Shown one piece after another: positions 8,789-17,382 of a stretch of 47,372 nucleotides of DNA. The stretch's first letter is position 1; each line of letters starts with the position of its first letter. Under the pieces are notes generated by a model. The model saw only the letters and a program-made list of their open reading frames with translations, ran no database searches and had not been told where the DNA came from. The stretch is from positions 1-47,372 of the forward strand of contig CAMYMG010000105.1 in the NCBI GenBank assembly GCA_947259295.1, in the 5' to 3' direction. The translations under genes were made by a program, and so were the position numbers. The stretch comes from an uncultured Rhizobiaceae bacterium. GTDB taxonomy: Bacteria > Pseudomonadota > Alphaproteobacteria > Rhizobiales > Rhizobiaceae.

Positions 8789-9726
8789 CCCTTCACCGCG
8801 CCGGCCGCGATGCCGCGGACGAAGAGTTTCCCGGAAACGAAATAGACGATCAGCGGCACCAGGCCGGTCAGGATGGTTGCGGCCATGTTGACGTTGTACT
8901 CCTTCACGCCTTGCACGGAATTGACGATGTTGTTGAGCTGCACGGTCATCGGATAGGTGTCCGGCTTGGTGTAGATCACGCCGAACAGGAAGTCGTTCCA
9001 GATGCCGGTGATCTGGATGATGATGGCGACCACGAAGATCGGCAGCGCCATCGGCAGCATGATCAGGAAATAGATGCGCCAGAAACCGGCCCCGTCGACG
9101 CGCGCCGCCTTGAAGAGTTCCTCCGGGACCGAGCTGAAATAGTTGCGGAACAGGAGAGTCAGGATCGGCATGCCGAAGATCGAATGCACGATGACCAGCC
9201 CCCACAGCGAGCCGTAAAGGCCCATCTCGCGCAGCAGGATGACGATCGGGTAGATCATCACCTGATAGGGGATGAACGCACCGACGATGAGGATGGTGAA
9301 GAAGGTGTCGGCGCCCTTGAAGCGCCAGTTGGCGAGCGCATAGCCGTTCACCGAGGCGACCGCGATGGAGAAGATCACCGAGGGGACGGTGATCTGCACC
9401 GAATTCCAGAAGCCGCGGCTGAGCCCGTCGCAGTTGAGCCCGGTGCAGGCCGTCGCCCAGGCCTTGACCCAGGGCTCGAAGGTGATCTCGACCGGCGGCG
9501 AGAAGATGTTGCCAAGGCGAATTTCCGGCATGCCCTTCAGCGACGTCACGATCATCACGTAGAGCGGGATGAGGTAGTAGATGGCGACCAGGATGAGCGT
9601 GCCGTAGAGAAAGATGTTGCGGCGCGACAGCACGCGTCGCGGCCTTGCGCCGCGAGGGCCGGAAAGCTGGTCGGCGGCCGGGTCCATGCCGGCGGCAACC
9701 GTGTTGAGGGTCTGAACGTCAGCCAC
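8785..9726 (-). CDS. ABC sugar importer permease, MalG type
   Basis: A 313-residue protein starting with GTG 9726 behind a GGAGG, and overlapping the upstream permease gene by 8 bp. Six membrane helices are visible. The EAA loop (EELFKAARVDGAGFWRIYF) that contacts the ATPase lies at about residue 215. The large periplasmic loop with GLNCDGLSRGFWNSVQI and the ending RGIAAGAVKG are like glucose/mannose-type GtsC permeases of the CUT1 group. It forms the channel together with the permease at 9719-10624. Confidence 0.93.
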
Positions 9727-10624
9727 GCTTCTTGCCTCCGAACTCGAGATAGGCCCAGGGCACGACGATGATCGCCACCGAGAGCAGCATCATGGTGGAC
9801 GCGGCAAAGCCCTGGCCGAGATTCTGCGCGAGGAACATGTAGTCGTAGACATATTTCGCCGGCACCTCGGAGGCGCCGCCCGGTCCGCCACTCGTCTGAG
9901 CCACGACCAGGTCGTAGAGCCGCACGATGCCCGAGGCGATGATGACCAGCGTGGTGATGAACACCGGGCGCATCATCGGAATGACGATGAAGAGATAGGT
10001 CTTCCAGGTCGGGATGCCGTCAACGCGCGCCGCCTTCCAGATGTCCTCGTCGATGCCGCGCAGACCGGCGAGCATCAGGCACATGACCAGCCCGGTGCCC
10101 TGCCACAGCCCGGCGATCAGGATGCCGTAGATGACGATCCGCTGGTCGTAGAGCGGGTTGAAGACGAAGCTCTCCCAGCCGAGGCTGCGCACGATGTGCT
10201 GCACGCCGAAATCGGGGTTGAGGATCCACTGCCAGGTCAGGCCCGTGACGACGAAGGACAGCGCGAAGGGGTAGAGGAAGATGGTGCGGAAAAGACCCTC
10301 GAAGCGGATCTTCTGGTCGAGCAGCGCGGCGAGCAGGAAGCCGATGACGAGCGAGAAGATCAGTGACAGCACGCCGTAGACCAGCAGGTTCTCGATCGAC
10401 GTCCACCAGCGCGACGCCGACCACAAGCGCTCGTACTGGTCAAGCCCGACGAACTTCAGCCGCGGCAGAAGCTTGGAGTTGGTGAAGGAGTAGACGATCG
10501 TCCACACCGTGCCGCCGAGGAAGACGAGCAGCGCGGTCATGATCATCGGGATCGATGCGACCTTGGCGTTCAGGTTCCTGAACAGCTGGCTCGGGCGTCG
10601 GGTGGTGTCTTCTGTGGTGTTCAT
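9719..10624 (-). CDS. ABC sugar importer permease, MalF type
   Basis: A 301-residue protein with six membrane helices, starting at ATG 10624. Its EAA motif is EDIWKAARVDGIPTWKTYLF (about 205-224). The first helix and the loop NSKLLPRLKFVGLDQYERLW are typical of the CUT1 MalF/GtsB side. It sits 68 bp downstream of the binding-protein gene, with a long palindrome in between. Partner of the following permease. Confidence 0.93.
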   Translation of the reverse strand: MNTTEDTTRRPSQLFRNLNAKVASIPMIMTALLVFLGGTVWTIVYSFTNSKLLPRLKFVGLDQYERLWSASRWWTSIENLLVYGVLSLIFSLVIGFLLAALLDQKIRFEGLFRTIFLYPFALSFVVTGLTWQWILNPDFGVQHIVRSLGWESFVFNPLYDQRIVIYGILIAGLWQGTGLVMCLMLAGLRGIDEDIWKAARVDGIPTWKTYLFIVIPMMRPVFITTLVIIASGIVRLYDLVVAQTSGGPGGASEVPAKYVYDYMFLAQNLGQGFAASTMMLLSVAIIVVPWAYLEFGGKKRG

Positions 10625-10644
10625 CTGGGACTCCGGCTGCGCGG

Positions 10645-10678
10645 GGACAGGCCGGTCCGCGCGCGGATCGGCCTGTCC
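10645..10678. terminator. 34-nt palindrome between binding-protein and permease genes
   Basis: Two 17-nt arms, GGACAGGCCGGTCCGCG and its complement with one G/A difference, meet without a spacer. In RNA this gives a very stable hairpin just after the binding-protein stop. Such hairpins between binding protein and permease genes often stabilise the upstream transcript and lower expression of the permeases. No T-run follows, so partial read-through is expected. Confidence 0.55.
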
Positions 10679-10692
10679 GGTCGGGAGTGCGA

Positions 10693-11931
10693 TCAGTCGG
10701 CGGAGGCGATGATGTCGGCGAAGCGCTTCTGCGCGTCTTCCGGCGTCATCGACGGTGTCTTGAAGAACTCGACGAACAGGTCGTTGAGCTGGTTGTTCGT
10801 GTCCTCGGTGTTGAGCTGGTTGGTGTCGGGGATGATGTTGCCCTTGGCGAGGATGTCGAGGCCCTTCTTCATGCAGTCATTGGCGGCCGAGACGTCAACG
10901 TCGCCGCGCACCGGCACGGAGCCCTTCTTCAGGTTGAACGAGACCTGGGTGGCCGGATTGAGCATGGTGGAGGCGAGCACTTCCTGCGCGGCGGTCTTGT
11001 CGGCATCGTCGAGCTTGGGGAAGTAGAAGGAATCGCCGCCCGTCGAGATCAGCTCGTTGACGCCGAGGCCGGGCAGGCAGGTGTAGTCCTCGCCGGCGAC
11101 CTGGCCGGCGACCTGGAACTCGCCCTGCGCCCAGTCGCCCATGATCTGTCCGCCGGCCTGGCCGGTGATGACGAGATTGGTCGCCTGGTTCCAGTCCTGC
11201 ACGTTGGATTTAGCCGACAGCTTGCGCGCGTCGTCCGCAGCCTGGAAGACTTTTGCGATTTCCGGCCCTGCGGCAACCTCCGCATCGTGGTCCTGATAGA
11301 CCTTGAGGAAGACGTCCTTGCCGGCGATCGCCGGGATCAGCACGTTGAACGTGCCGGTCGTCTGCCAGGACTGCCCGCCGATGGCGAGCGGGATCTTGCC
11401 GGCCTTCTCGAGGGCGGGGCCAGCGGCGACGAACTCGTCCCAGTTGGTCGGCACCGGCACGCCGGCTTCCTCGAACGCCTTGTTGGAAAGCCACAGCCAC
11501 TGCCAGGAGTGGATGTTGACCGGCACGCAATAGACCTTGCCGTCGACCGTGCAGCCCTCAAGCAGGCTGACGGGACGGATTACCTCTTTCCAGTTTTCCT
11601 TCTCGGCAAGCTCGGTGAAGTCGCGCATCAGGCCGGCCTCGACCAGTTCCTCGGCCTGGCGGCCGGTGTTGAACTGCGTCGCGGCCATCGGCGAGCCGCC
11701 GGTGATGCGGCTGACCATGACAGGCCGGGCCGTGCTGCCGCCGCCGGCAATCGCGCCGTCGACCCATGTGTTGCCGGTGGCCTCGAAGGCCTTGGCGAAT
11801 TCCGCGACCGCTGCTGCCTCGCCGCCCGAGGTCCACCAATGGGTGACTTCGAGTTCGGCGGCGCCGGCCGGCGCTGCGAGCGGCAAGGCTACCGATGCGG
11901 CCAGGGCAGCGGTCATGATAGAATAACGCAT
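10693..11931 (-). CDS. ABC sugar-binding periplasmic protein (GtsA-like)
   Basis: ATG 11931 follows GGGAGGAACACC. The 412-residue precursor has a signal peptide (1-24, APAGAAE) and a type-I/II CUT1 sugar-binding fold beginning LEVTHWWTSGGEAAAV. NIHSWQWLWLSNKAFEEAGV and GGDSFYFPKLDDA resemble glucose/mannose binding proteins of the GtsA group. Two Cys pairs (EGCTVDGKVYC; TCLPG with NDCMKKG) may form disulfides. It is the first gene of the operon and starts 17 bp from a predicted LacI-type operator. Glucose- or glucoside-like ligand is inference. Confidence 0.92.
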   Translation of the reverse strand: MRYSIMTAALAASVALPLAAPAGAAELEVTHWWTSGGEAAAVAEFAKAFEATGNTWVDGAIAGGGSTARPVMVSRITGGSPMAATQFNTGRQAEELVEAGLMRDFTELAEKENWKEVIRPVSLLEGCTVDGKVYCVPVNIHSWQWLWLSNKAFEEAGVPVPTNWDEFVAAGPALEKAGKIPLAIGGQSWQTTGTFNVLIPAIAGKDVFLKVYQDHDAEVAAGPEIAKVFQAADDARKLSAKSNVQDWNQATNLVITGQAGGQIMGDWAQGEFQVAGQVAGEDYTCLPGLGVNELISTGGDSFYFPKLDDADKTAAQEVLASTMLNPATQVSFNLKKGSVPVRGDVDVSAANDCMKKGLDILAKGNIIPDTNQLNTEDTNNQLNDLFVEFFKTPSMTPEDAQKRFADIIASAD

Positions 11932-11947
11932 TGGTGTTCCTCCCAGA

Positions 11948-11965
11948 ATCTGAAACGTTACAGAT
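11948..11965. promoter_or_regulatory. LacI-type operator 1, in front of sugar-uptake operon
   Basis: ATCTGAAACGTTACAGAT is an 18-bp palindrome centred on CG with 8 of 9 positions matching, 17 bp upstream of the binding-protein start. It differs at two positions from the site at 12223-12240. A CG centre is typical of LacI-family operators, and the lacI-type gene lies next to it. Confidence 0.75.
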
Positions 11966-12318
11966 AAAAGGATACGGGAGGCATTTTGAATCCGCAATGC
12001 GCAAATCGGCTAAGACGCGATTTTTTTCGAATCTCGAAATAAAGTTACCGAAGGTCACCACGAAGTAGAGATGCGAGGAATGTCCTGCTGCGCTGCAGCA
12101 TTCATCGTGCAATTCAGGCGGCAACGCGTTGAGTGGCAAGATGTTTGCACTGCGGCACGGACAGCGGAAATCAACACCGGACGGCCGCCCGGTCAGCGCC
12201 CCCATCCGAGTCAGGAGAGGCAATCTGTATCGTTACAGATATTGCCTGCGGGCGATTTTGCGTTCACACTGTGCGGGCGTCGTTGCCGCCTTGGGCCGGC
12301 GCGTCTATAGGCGGGACG
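11966..12318. other. Divergent control region between sugar operon and lacI-type gene
   Basis: The 387 bp between the two divergent genes hold the two LacI-type operators and AT-rich stretches (e.g. 12018-12055 with ATTTTTTTCGAATCTCGAAATAAAG) that probably contain the operon promoter. The open frame extending upstream of the lacI start has no ribosome binding site or conserved sequence. No other gene is seen. Confidence 0.5.
12223..12240. promoter_or_regulatory. LacI-type operator 2, in front of the regulator gene
   Basis: ATCTGTATCGTTACAGAT is an 18-bp palindrome (8 of 9 positions) whose right half is identical to that of operator 1. The inferred consensus is ATCTGTAACGTTACAGAT. It lies 79 bp upstream of the regulator start, so autoregulation and looping between the two sites (275 bp apart, centre to centre) are possible. 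Confidence 0.75.
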
Positions 12319-13368
12319 ATGAACAAGCCGCACCAACCAGCGCTCGATATCCCCGTCGCGGCAGCACCCGGCCGACCGACGCTGAAGACGATCGCCTTCA
12401 TGACCGGTTTGGCCGTTACAACCGTCTCGCGCGCCCTGAAAGATGCGCCCGAGATCGGCGAGGAGACGCGGCGCCGCGTGCAATTGGTGGCGCGCCAGGT
12501 CGGCTACCGTCCGAACCGCGCCGGGGTGCGGCTGAGGACCGGCAAGACCAACGTCATCAGCCTGGTGCTCAACACCGAGGAGCAGGTTGGCGGCTTCGTC
12601 TCGGACATGATCTACGGCATCTCCGAGCAGCTTGCCCAGACGCCCTACCATCTCATCGTCACGCCCTATTCGCGCAACAACGATCCGCTGGAGCCGGTGC
12701 GCTATGTGGTGGAGACCGGCTCGGCCGACGGCATCATCATCTCGCGCACCGAGCCGGACGACAAGCGCGTCCGCTATCTTCTGGAGCACGGCTTTCCCTT
12801 CGCCACGCATGGCCGCACCGCCATCGGCACGCCGCACGCCTTCCACGATTTCGACAATCATGCCTTCGCCAGGGAGGCGGTGGCCAAGCTCGCCGCGCTC
12901 GGCCGGCGCCGGCTGGCGCTGCTCGCGCCGCCCTCCTCGCTCAGCTATCACCGCCACATGCGCGACGGCTTCGCCGAGGCGATGGCAGAGCACGGCTTCG
13001 GCGAAGCGGCCTTCGACACGGTGACCGTCGACCACTCGATCGATGAGATCCGCGCCCGCACGCTGCAACTGATGCAGCGCGGCAACCGGCCTGACGGCAT
13101 CGTCAGCGGGGCGGGCGGGGCAACCTTCGCGCTGGTCGCCGGTATCGAGGATGCCGGTCTGCGGCTCGGCACCGATGTCGACATCGTCTCGAAGCAGTCA
13201 TCGAAGCTGCTGCATCTGTTCCGGCCGCAGATCTACGTGGTCAACGAGGATGTCCGCCTCGCCGGTCGCGAGCTCGCCCGTTCGGTGGTGGGCAGCATAG
13301 ACGGCGCGCTGGTTCCCTCGCTGCAGAGCCTGAGTATTCCGGGACCGGTCGAGGCATACGGCGCTTAG
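12319..13368 (+). CDS. LacI family transcriptional regulator
   Basis: The 349-residue protein starts at ATG 12319. The helix-turn-helix is at about residues 20-45 (PTLKTIAFMTGLAVTTVSRAL), followed by the hinge helix segment (RRRVQLVARQVGYRPNRAG). The periplasmic-binding-protein-like effector domain runs from about 65 to 340. The unusual part is an N-terminal lead of ~19 residues before the HTH. It should repress the divergent sugar operon through the two operators in the shared control region and respond to a sugar. It overlaps the convergent VOC gene by 4 bp at its end. Confidence 0.93.
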   Translation: MNKPHQPALDIPVAAAPGRPTLKTIAFMTGLAVTTVSRALKDAPEIGEETRRRVQLVARQVGYRPNRAGVRLRTGKTNVISLVLNTEEQVGGFVSDMIYGISEQLAQTPYHLIVTPYSRNNDPLEPVRYVVETGSADGIIISRTEPDDKRVRYLLEHGFPFATHGRTAIGTPHAFHDFDNHAFAREAVAKLAALGRRRLALLAPPSSLSYHRHMRDGFAEAMAEHGFGEAAFDTVTVDHSIDEIRARTLQLMQRGNRPDGIVSGAGGATFALVAGIEDAGLRLGTDVDIVSKQSSKLLHLFRPQIYVVNEDVRLAGRELARSVVGSIDGALVPSLQSLSIPGPVEAYGA

Positions 13369-13769
13369 CCGGCTTCGGCCGGCCCGACGATGCCCCAGCG
13401 GATGCCGCAGGGGTCGCGGAGCTGGCCGTATTTGTCGCCCCAGAATTCGACCTTGATCGGATGGACGATTTCGGCGCCCGCTTCGGTTGCGCGCTTCCAC
13501 CATGCGTCGGGATCGTCGACGACCAGGTGCAGCACGATGTTCTGTGGCGCCTCGTCCATCGTGCCGTATTCGGGGAACGGGTCGTTGAACATCATCGAGC
13601 CGCCATTGATCTCGACATGGACGTGCATGGAGCGGCCGTCCTCGCCCTCGCGGCGGTCGACCAGCCGGGCGCCGAACGCTTTCTCGTAGAAGGCGGTCGC
13701 AGCCTTGCTGTCGCTGACGGTGAAATAGGCGATCACGCCGGGAATTGCCTTTGTCTGTGTCTCGGCCAT
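13365..13769 (-). CDS. VOC family (glyoxalase/bleomycin-resistance fold, PhnB-like) protein
   Basis: A 134-residue protein behind AGGAGGCGCGCC. It has the VOC pattern: IPGVIAYFTVSDSKAATAFYEKAFGA at the N-terminus, MHVHVEINGGSMMFND in the middle, then a second half ending with YGQLRDPCGIRWGI. The substrate is unknown. It lies 13 bp after the SRPBCC gene and probably ends the operon that starts with the YCII gene; VOC, SRPBCC and YCII proteins often accompany ECF41/ECF42 sigma factors. Confidence 0.88.
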   Translation of the reverse strand: MAETQTKAIPGVIAYFTVSDSKAATAFYEKAFGARLVDRREGEDGRSMHVHVEINGGSMMFNDPFPEYGTMDEAPQNIVLHLVVDDPDAWWKRATEAGAEIVHPIKVEFWGDKYGQLRDPCGIRWGIVGPAEAG

Positions 13770-13782
13770 GGCGCGCCTCCTC

Positions 13783-14262
13783 TCAGATCTTCTTCAACAG
13801 TTCGGCAAGCTGGTCGGCGCACTGGCCCCAGCCCTCGTGAAAGCCCATCTCCTCGTGCGTTGCACGGTCTTCCGCGTTCCAGTGGCGGGCGCGCGCGATA
13901 TATTTCGTCTTGCCGCCGGGCTCTTCCTCGAAGGTCAGGATCACCGTCATGAACGGCTTCGGCGAGGGCTCCCAGGCGCTGGTGTAGGCGTCGGTGAAGA
14001 CAAGTCGCTCATTCTCGACGACTTCCAGATAGACGCCCTGGCTGGGGTGGTCGTTGCCTTCCGGATCGCGCATGACGACGAGTGCCGTGCCGCCGGGACG
14101 CGGGTCGGTCTGGGCGCCGGAGACCGTCCACGGCAGAGGCGCGAACCATTGCTTGATGAGCTTCGGCTCCGTCCAGGCGCGAAAAACCTTGTCGCGCGGT
14201 GCGTCGAAGACGCGGGTGAGCACGAGGTCATGGCCGGTGGAGGGGGCGACGTGGACGTTCAT
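13783..14262 (-). CDS. SRPBCC (AHSA1-like) family protein
   Basis: ATG 14262 follows AGGAGTGCTCC and gives 159 residues; the frame continues upstream but without a start signal. FDAPRDKVFRAWTEPKLIKQWF near the N-terminus and HEEMGFHEGWGQCADQLAELL at the C-terminus are signatures of AHSA1-type START-like proteins, which bind hydrophobic ligands in a helix-grip fold. It sits between the ECF42-type sigma gene (112 bp upstream) and the VOC gene. Function in the pathway is unknown. Confidence 0.88.
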   Translation of the reverse strand: MNVHVAPSTGHDLVLTRVFDAPRDKVFRAWTEPKLIKQWFAPLPWTVSGAQTDPRPGGTALVVMRDPEGNDHPSQGVYLEVVENERLVFTDAYTSAWEPSPKPFMTVILTFEEEPGGKTKYIARARHWNAEDRATHEEMGFHEGWGQCADQLAELLKKI

Positions 14263-14374
14263 GGAGCACTCCTTGCAGATACGGTTCCGCTCAAGGACGA
14301 AGCGACGGAAGCTACGCCGACAGGGGTCGGAAAAATTTCCCGGCGCAGGCGCTCCACCTGGGCGGGTGGCGCAT

Positions 14375-15649
14375 TCAGGCCGACGGCGTGGCGGTCGACG
14401 GGCTTGCGGCTTCGCTCTCGAGCCGGTCGAGATGCATGCGGATATGCGCCGCCTCGGCCGAGGTGTTGGCCAGTGCAATCGCCCGGTCGAAAGCCTCGCG
14501 CGCCTCGGCGCAGCGGCCGAGCTGCATCAGCAGACCGCCCTTGACGCCGAAGAAGTGGAAATAGCCCGAAAGCTTTGGCGCCAGTGGCTCGATCATCGCC
14601 AGCGCCTCTTCCGGACCGCGCGCCTTCGAAACGGCGACGGCGCGGTTGAGGGTGATGACGGGCGATGGCTGCAGCCTTTCCAGCGCGCCATAGAGCAGGT
14701 CGATCTGCGCCCAGTCCGTGTCTTCCGGCCGCTTGGCCCGTGCATGCAGCGCGGCAATCGCCGCCTGGATCTGATAGGTGCCCGCTCGCCCATGGCGCAT
14801 CGCCTTGTCGATCAGCGCCAGCCCCTCGGCGATCATCTTCTGGTTCCACAGGCTGCGGTCCTGGTCTTCGAGCAGGATGACGGTGCCGTCGGTATCGAAG
14901 CGCGCCGCCGCCCTGGCATGCTGCAGCAGCATCAGCGCCGTCAGTCCCATAATCTCGGGTTCAGACTGAAACAGCCTGAGCAACAGCCGCGCGAGACGGA
15001 TCGCCTCGTCGCACAGCGGCACGCGCATCGCCGCTTCGCCGCCGCTCGCCGAATAACCTTCGTTGAAGACCAGGTAGATCATCGCCGCGACGGCGGCGAG
15101 CCGCTCCGAGCGCTCGACCGGCCCGGGTGCGTCGAACGGCACGCCGGCGTTTGCGATCCTGGCTTTCGCCCGCGTGATGCGCTGTTCCATGGCGCTCTCG
15201 CCGACCAGGAAGGCGCGCGCAATCTGCTTGACCGAAAGGCCGGACACGATGCGCAGCGCCAGCGCGATCTGCTGCGTTGCCGGCAGGTCGGGATGGCAGC
15301 ACACGAAGAGCAGCCGCAATATGTCGTCACGGTAGTCGGAATCGTCGAGCCGCCCGGCCATCTCCTCCTCGGCGTCTTCGAGATCCGACAGCACCCGCTC
15401 GTCCGGCAGCGGCTGATGCCGGGCGCTGCGGCGCACCTGGTCGATCGCGGCATTGCGACCGACGAAAATCAGCCAGGCGACGGGGTCGCGCGGCGGTCCG
15501 TTCTTCGGCCATGCCTTCAACGCCCGGAGGCAGGCGTCCTGGAACGCCTCCTCGGCTCTGTCGAGGTCGCGGAAATAGCGGAGCAGGGCTGCCACCACGC
15601 GCGGTCGCGCGGAGCTCAATGCCTGGCTGATCCATTCCATGTCCGTCAT
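14375..15649 (-). CDS. ECF42-type sigma factor with C-terminal extension
   Basis: ATG 15649 overlaps the YCII stop as ATGA; the second upstream Met (15664) would lie inside that gene. The 424-residue protein has sigma region 2 at ~10-80 (RAEEAFQDACLRALKAW, VAWLIFVGRNAAIDQVRRSA) and region 4 at ~125-180 (LSVKQIARAFLVGESAMEQRITRAKARI). A ~230-residue C-terminal extension with helical, TPR-like repeats follows (VFNEGYSAS, LNRAVAVSKARGPEEAL, AEAREAFDRAIALA). This long extension and the YCII partner define the ECF42 group. No separate anti-sigma gene is seen; the extension is thought to do that work. Confidence 0.92.
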   Translation of the reverse strand: MTDMEWISQALSSARPRVVAALLRYFRDLDRAEEAFQDACLRALKAWPKNGPPRDPVAWLIFVGRNAAIDQVRRSARHQPLPDERVLSDLEDAEEEMAGRLDDSDYRDDILRLLFVCCHPDLPATQQIALALRIVSGLSVKQIARAFLVGESAMEQRITRAKARIANAGVPFDAPGPVERSERLAAVAAMIYLVFNEGYSASGGEAAMRVPLCDEAIRLARLLLRLFQSEPEIMGLTALMLLQHARAAARFDTDGTVILLEDQDRSLWNQKMIAEGLALIDKAMRHGRAGTYQIQAAIAALHARAKRPEDTDWAQIDLLYGALERLQPSPVITLNRAVAVSKARGPEEALAMIEPLAPKLSGYFHFFGVKGGLLMQLGRCAEAREAFDRAIALANTSAEAAHIRMHLDRLESEAASPSTATPSA

Positions 15650-16020
15650 GCAGGCAATGTCCATGGGACGAACGTGCCGACGGGCCGGATCTCGTAGGAG
15701 CCCGGTCCCGGGTTGGCCTCGGTCAGCTCGCGCGCGATGTCGAGCGCCTCGTCGAGCGAGGCACAGTCGACGACGTAGAAGCCGAGCAGCTGCTCCTTGG
15801 TCTCGGCGAAGGGGCCATCGAGCACCAGCGGCTCGTCCTTGCCCTTGCGCAGCGTGGTGGCGGCGGTCGTCGGCAGCAGTCGCGCCACCGGCCCCAACCG
15901 GCCCTCCTTGTGCAGGCGTTCCTGGACAGTCATGAGACGCGCCATGCAGGCCTCGTCTTCTTCCTTGGACCACGATCCGACGACGTCTTCGTCGCTGTAG
16001 CAGAGAATGGCGTATTGCAT
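15646..16020 (-). CDS. YCII-related (DGPF domain) protein
   Basis: ATG 16020, with GGGAGC upstream, gives a 124-residue protein. It begins MQYAILCYSDED, has LVLDGPFAETKEQLLGFYVVD carrying the DGPF signature, and ends EIRPVGTF. YCII/DGPF proteins are the standard genomic partners of ECF42 sigma factors, and here the two genes overlap by 4 bp. The role is unknown but is presumed linked to sigma control. Confidence 0.93.
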   Translation of the reverse strand: MQYAILCYSDEDVVGSWSKEEDEACMARLMTVQERLHKEGRLGPVARLLPTTAATTLRKGKDEPLVLDGPFAETKEQLLGFYVVDCASLDEALDIARELTEANPGPGSYEIRPVGTFVPWTLPA

Positions 16021-16081
16021 CTGGTATCGGCTCCCTTGCGAAGGACGGAAAGGTAGAGCCAATCCCGACAATGCGTCGAGA

Positions 16082-16786
16082 TTATTTCGCTGCGCCAGCA
16101 CCATCTCTCATGCGAAGCTGGGCAAAGATGATGCCATGCGTGACGAGATAGAAGGGCACGAGGACGGTCGGGATCAGCAGCCAGGGCAGATGCTGTACGG
16201 CGGCCGAGCCTTCGCCATAATGCAGCAGCTGGTAGGCGAAGCCGTTCGAGGAGAGCGTGCCGAGGGTTACCGCAACCAGGAGGTCGAGCGCGCCAAGAGC
16301 GTTCCAGCCGGCAATCGCTGACGGACTTGCCTCGCGCCTCGCCGCCCGAACTGCCAGCGGCAACGCCAGTACACCGACCAGCACGTCGCCCCAGCCGGCG
16401 AACTGGGGAAAGGGTCCGGCGAGCCGACCGCCGGCTGCAAGCAGGATGAAGAAGAAGCCGAACGCCCGCAGGACATTGAGGCCGATGAGAACCTGCATCG
16501 GTATGCCCAGCAGGGCGCGGCGAACATCGGCGAACCACCATGCCGCGAGACCGGTTGCCGCGACCGGCGCGGCGACCATCAGTCCGATCGGCGGGAAGAG
16601 TCCGGCGAAACCATTCTGGAAGACGCCGGCCTGATAAAAGGACATCTGGAGTCCGAGCCAGAGGCCGAAGCAGGCGGCCAGGCAGAGCGCCGTCATACGC
16701 CGGACCTTGAGCGCATCCAGGAACGCATAGGCGTTCACCAGTATTGCAGCCGTCAGAAGGAGGCCGCCGAGAAGATCGAGGATCAT
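16082..16786 (-). CDS. Multi-pass membrane protein, MarR-controlled (putative)
   Basis: A 234-residue protein behind AAGGAGCAGTC with about seven hydrophobic helices (e.g. LLGGLLLTAAILVNAYAFL, IGLMVAAPVAATGLAAWWF, LLIPTVLVPFYLVTHGIIFA). I do not recognise the family. An inverted repeat identical in its half sites to the one in front of the marR-type gene lies 14 bp upstream of its start. It lies downstream of that gene on the same strand, so it is probably the regulator's main target. Confidence 0.75.
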   Translation of the reverse strand: MILDLLGGLLLTAAILVNAYAFLDALKVRRMTALCLAACFGLWLGLQMSFYQAGVFQNGFAGLFPPIGLMVAAPVAATGLAAWWFADVRRALLGIPMQVLIGLNVLRAFGFFFILLAAGGRLAGPFPQFAGWGDVLVGVLALPLAVRAARREASPSAIAGWNALGALDLLVAVTLGTLSSNGFAYQLLHYGEGSAAVQHLPWLLIPTVLVPFYLVTHGIIFAQLRMRDGAGAAK

Positions 16787-16799
16787 GACTGCTCCTTAT

Positions 16800-16811
16800 G
16801 TGTAGATACAC
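16800..16811. promoter_or_regulatory. MarR-type operator in front of membrane-protein gene
   Basis: GTGTAGATACAC is a perfect 5-2-5 inverted repeat (GTGTA / TACAC). The same half sites occur at 17246-17257, overlapping the start region of the marR-type gene. Confidence 0.65.
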
Positions 16812-16854
16812 CTAATTGTCCGTATTACTGCATCTCGTTTTCTTGCCCGAGCCG

Positions 16855-17238
16855 TTAGCCGGCGGACGCTCTCAGGGCGTTCTGCTGCGCAAGATCCCAC
16901 GCCGGAAAGGCCGCGTCCGCCAGCGCCCGGCCGGCGGCCGTGATCTCTATCAGGCGCTCGCGCCCATCCTTGCCGGGCACGGCTTCCACGAGCCCGCGTT
17001 TCTCGCTGCGGGTGACGTTCCTTGTCATTGTCGTCCGGTCGATCCCCAACGCAGCGGCAAGCTGCGAGATCGGCGTGGCGCCGGCCAGGATCAGCCTGGC
17101 CAGCATAGAGAACTGGTTGATGGTCAGGTCGTGCGGGCGCAAAACGTCATCGAAGGCGCGGGTCAGCCGCTGCGCCTCGCTCCGCGCGGCCATGCAGGCG
17201 CATTGCCGACATTTGTTGAAATCAGGTTTGTGTTCCAT
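16855..17238 (-). CDS. MarR family regulator with N-terminal CxxCxC
   Basis: I prefer ATG 17238 because the alternative ATG 17253 lies inside the predicted operator; this gives 127 residues. The winged-helix HTH is visible: TINQFSMLARLILAGATPISQLAAALGIDRTTMTRNVTRSEKRGLV with the wing GKDGRERLIEITAAGR. Near the N-terminus C10, C13 and C15 form a CxxCxC cluster (KCRQCACMAARSEAQRLTRAF). This could make the regulator redox- or metal-responsive, which is inference. It should repress itself and the membrane-protein gene. Confidence 0.9.
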   Translation of the reverse strand: MEHKPDFNKCRQCACMAARSEAQRLTRAFDDVLRPHDLTINQFSMLARLILAGATPISQLAAALGIDRTTMTRNVTRSEKRGLVEAVPGKDGRERLIEITAAGRALADAAFPAWDLAQQNALRASAG

Positions 17239-17245
17239 GCAATAA

Positions 17246-17257
17246 GTGTACATACAC
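17246..17257. promoter_or_regulatory. MarR-type operator in front of the regulator gene
   Basis: GTGTACATACAC is a perfect 5-2-5 inverted repeat with the same half sites as at 16800-16811. It lies 8 bp upstream of the preferred start of the regulator gene, and 125 bp upstream of the divergent proline-racemase-family gene. Confidence 0.65.
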
Positions 17258-17382
17258 GTAATGCCGCTTTCAAGCGAAATGTCGGTTCATTGAACGGCTC
17301 CGCGCCGCGTCCTTCGACTCGCCATTGCGCGCACCGCGAACCCGAACCAAACTGTCCGACGAACGTCACAGCCAGGTGAACA

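Noticed and set aside
10020..10424. Extra minus-strand frame of 134 codons inside the MalF-type permease gene
   Set aside because: It is a frame-shifted shadow of the permease gene, which has the EAA motif in the true frame.
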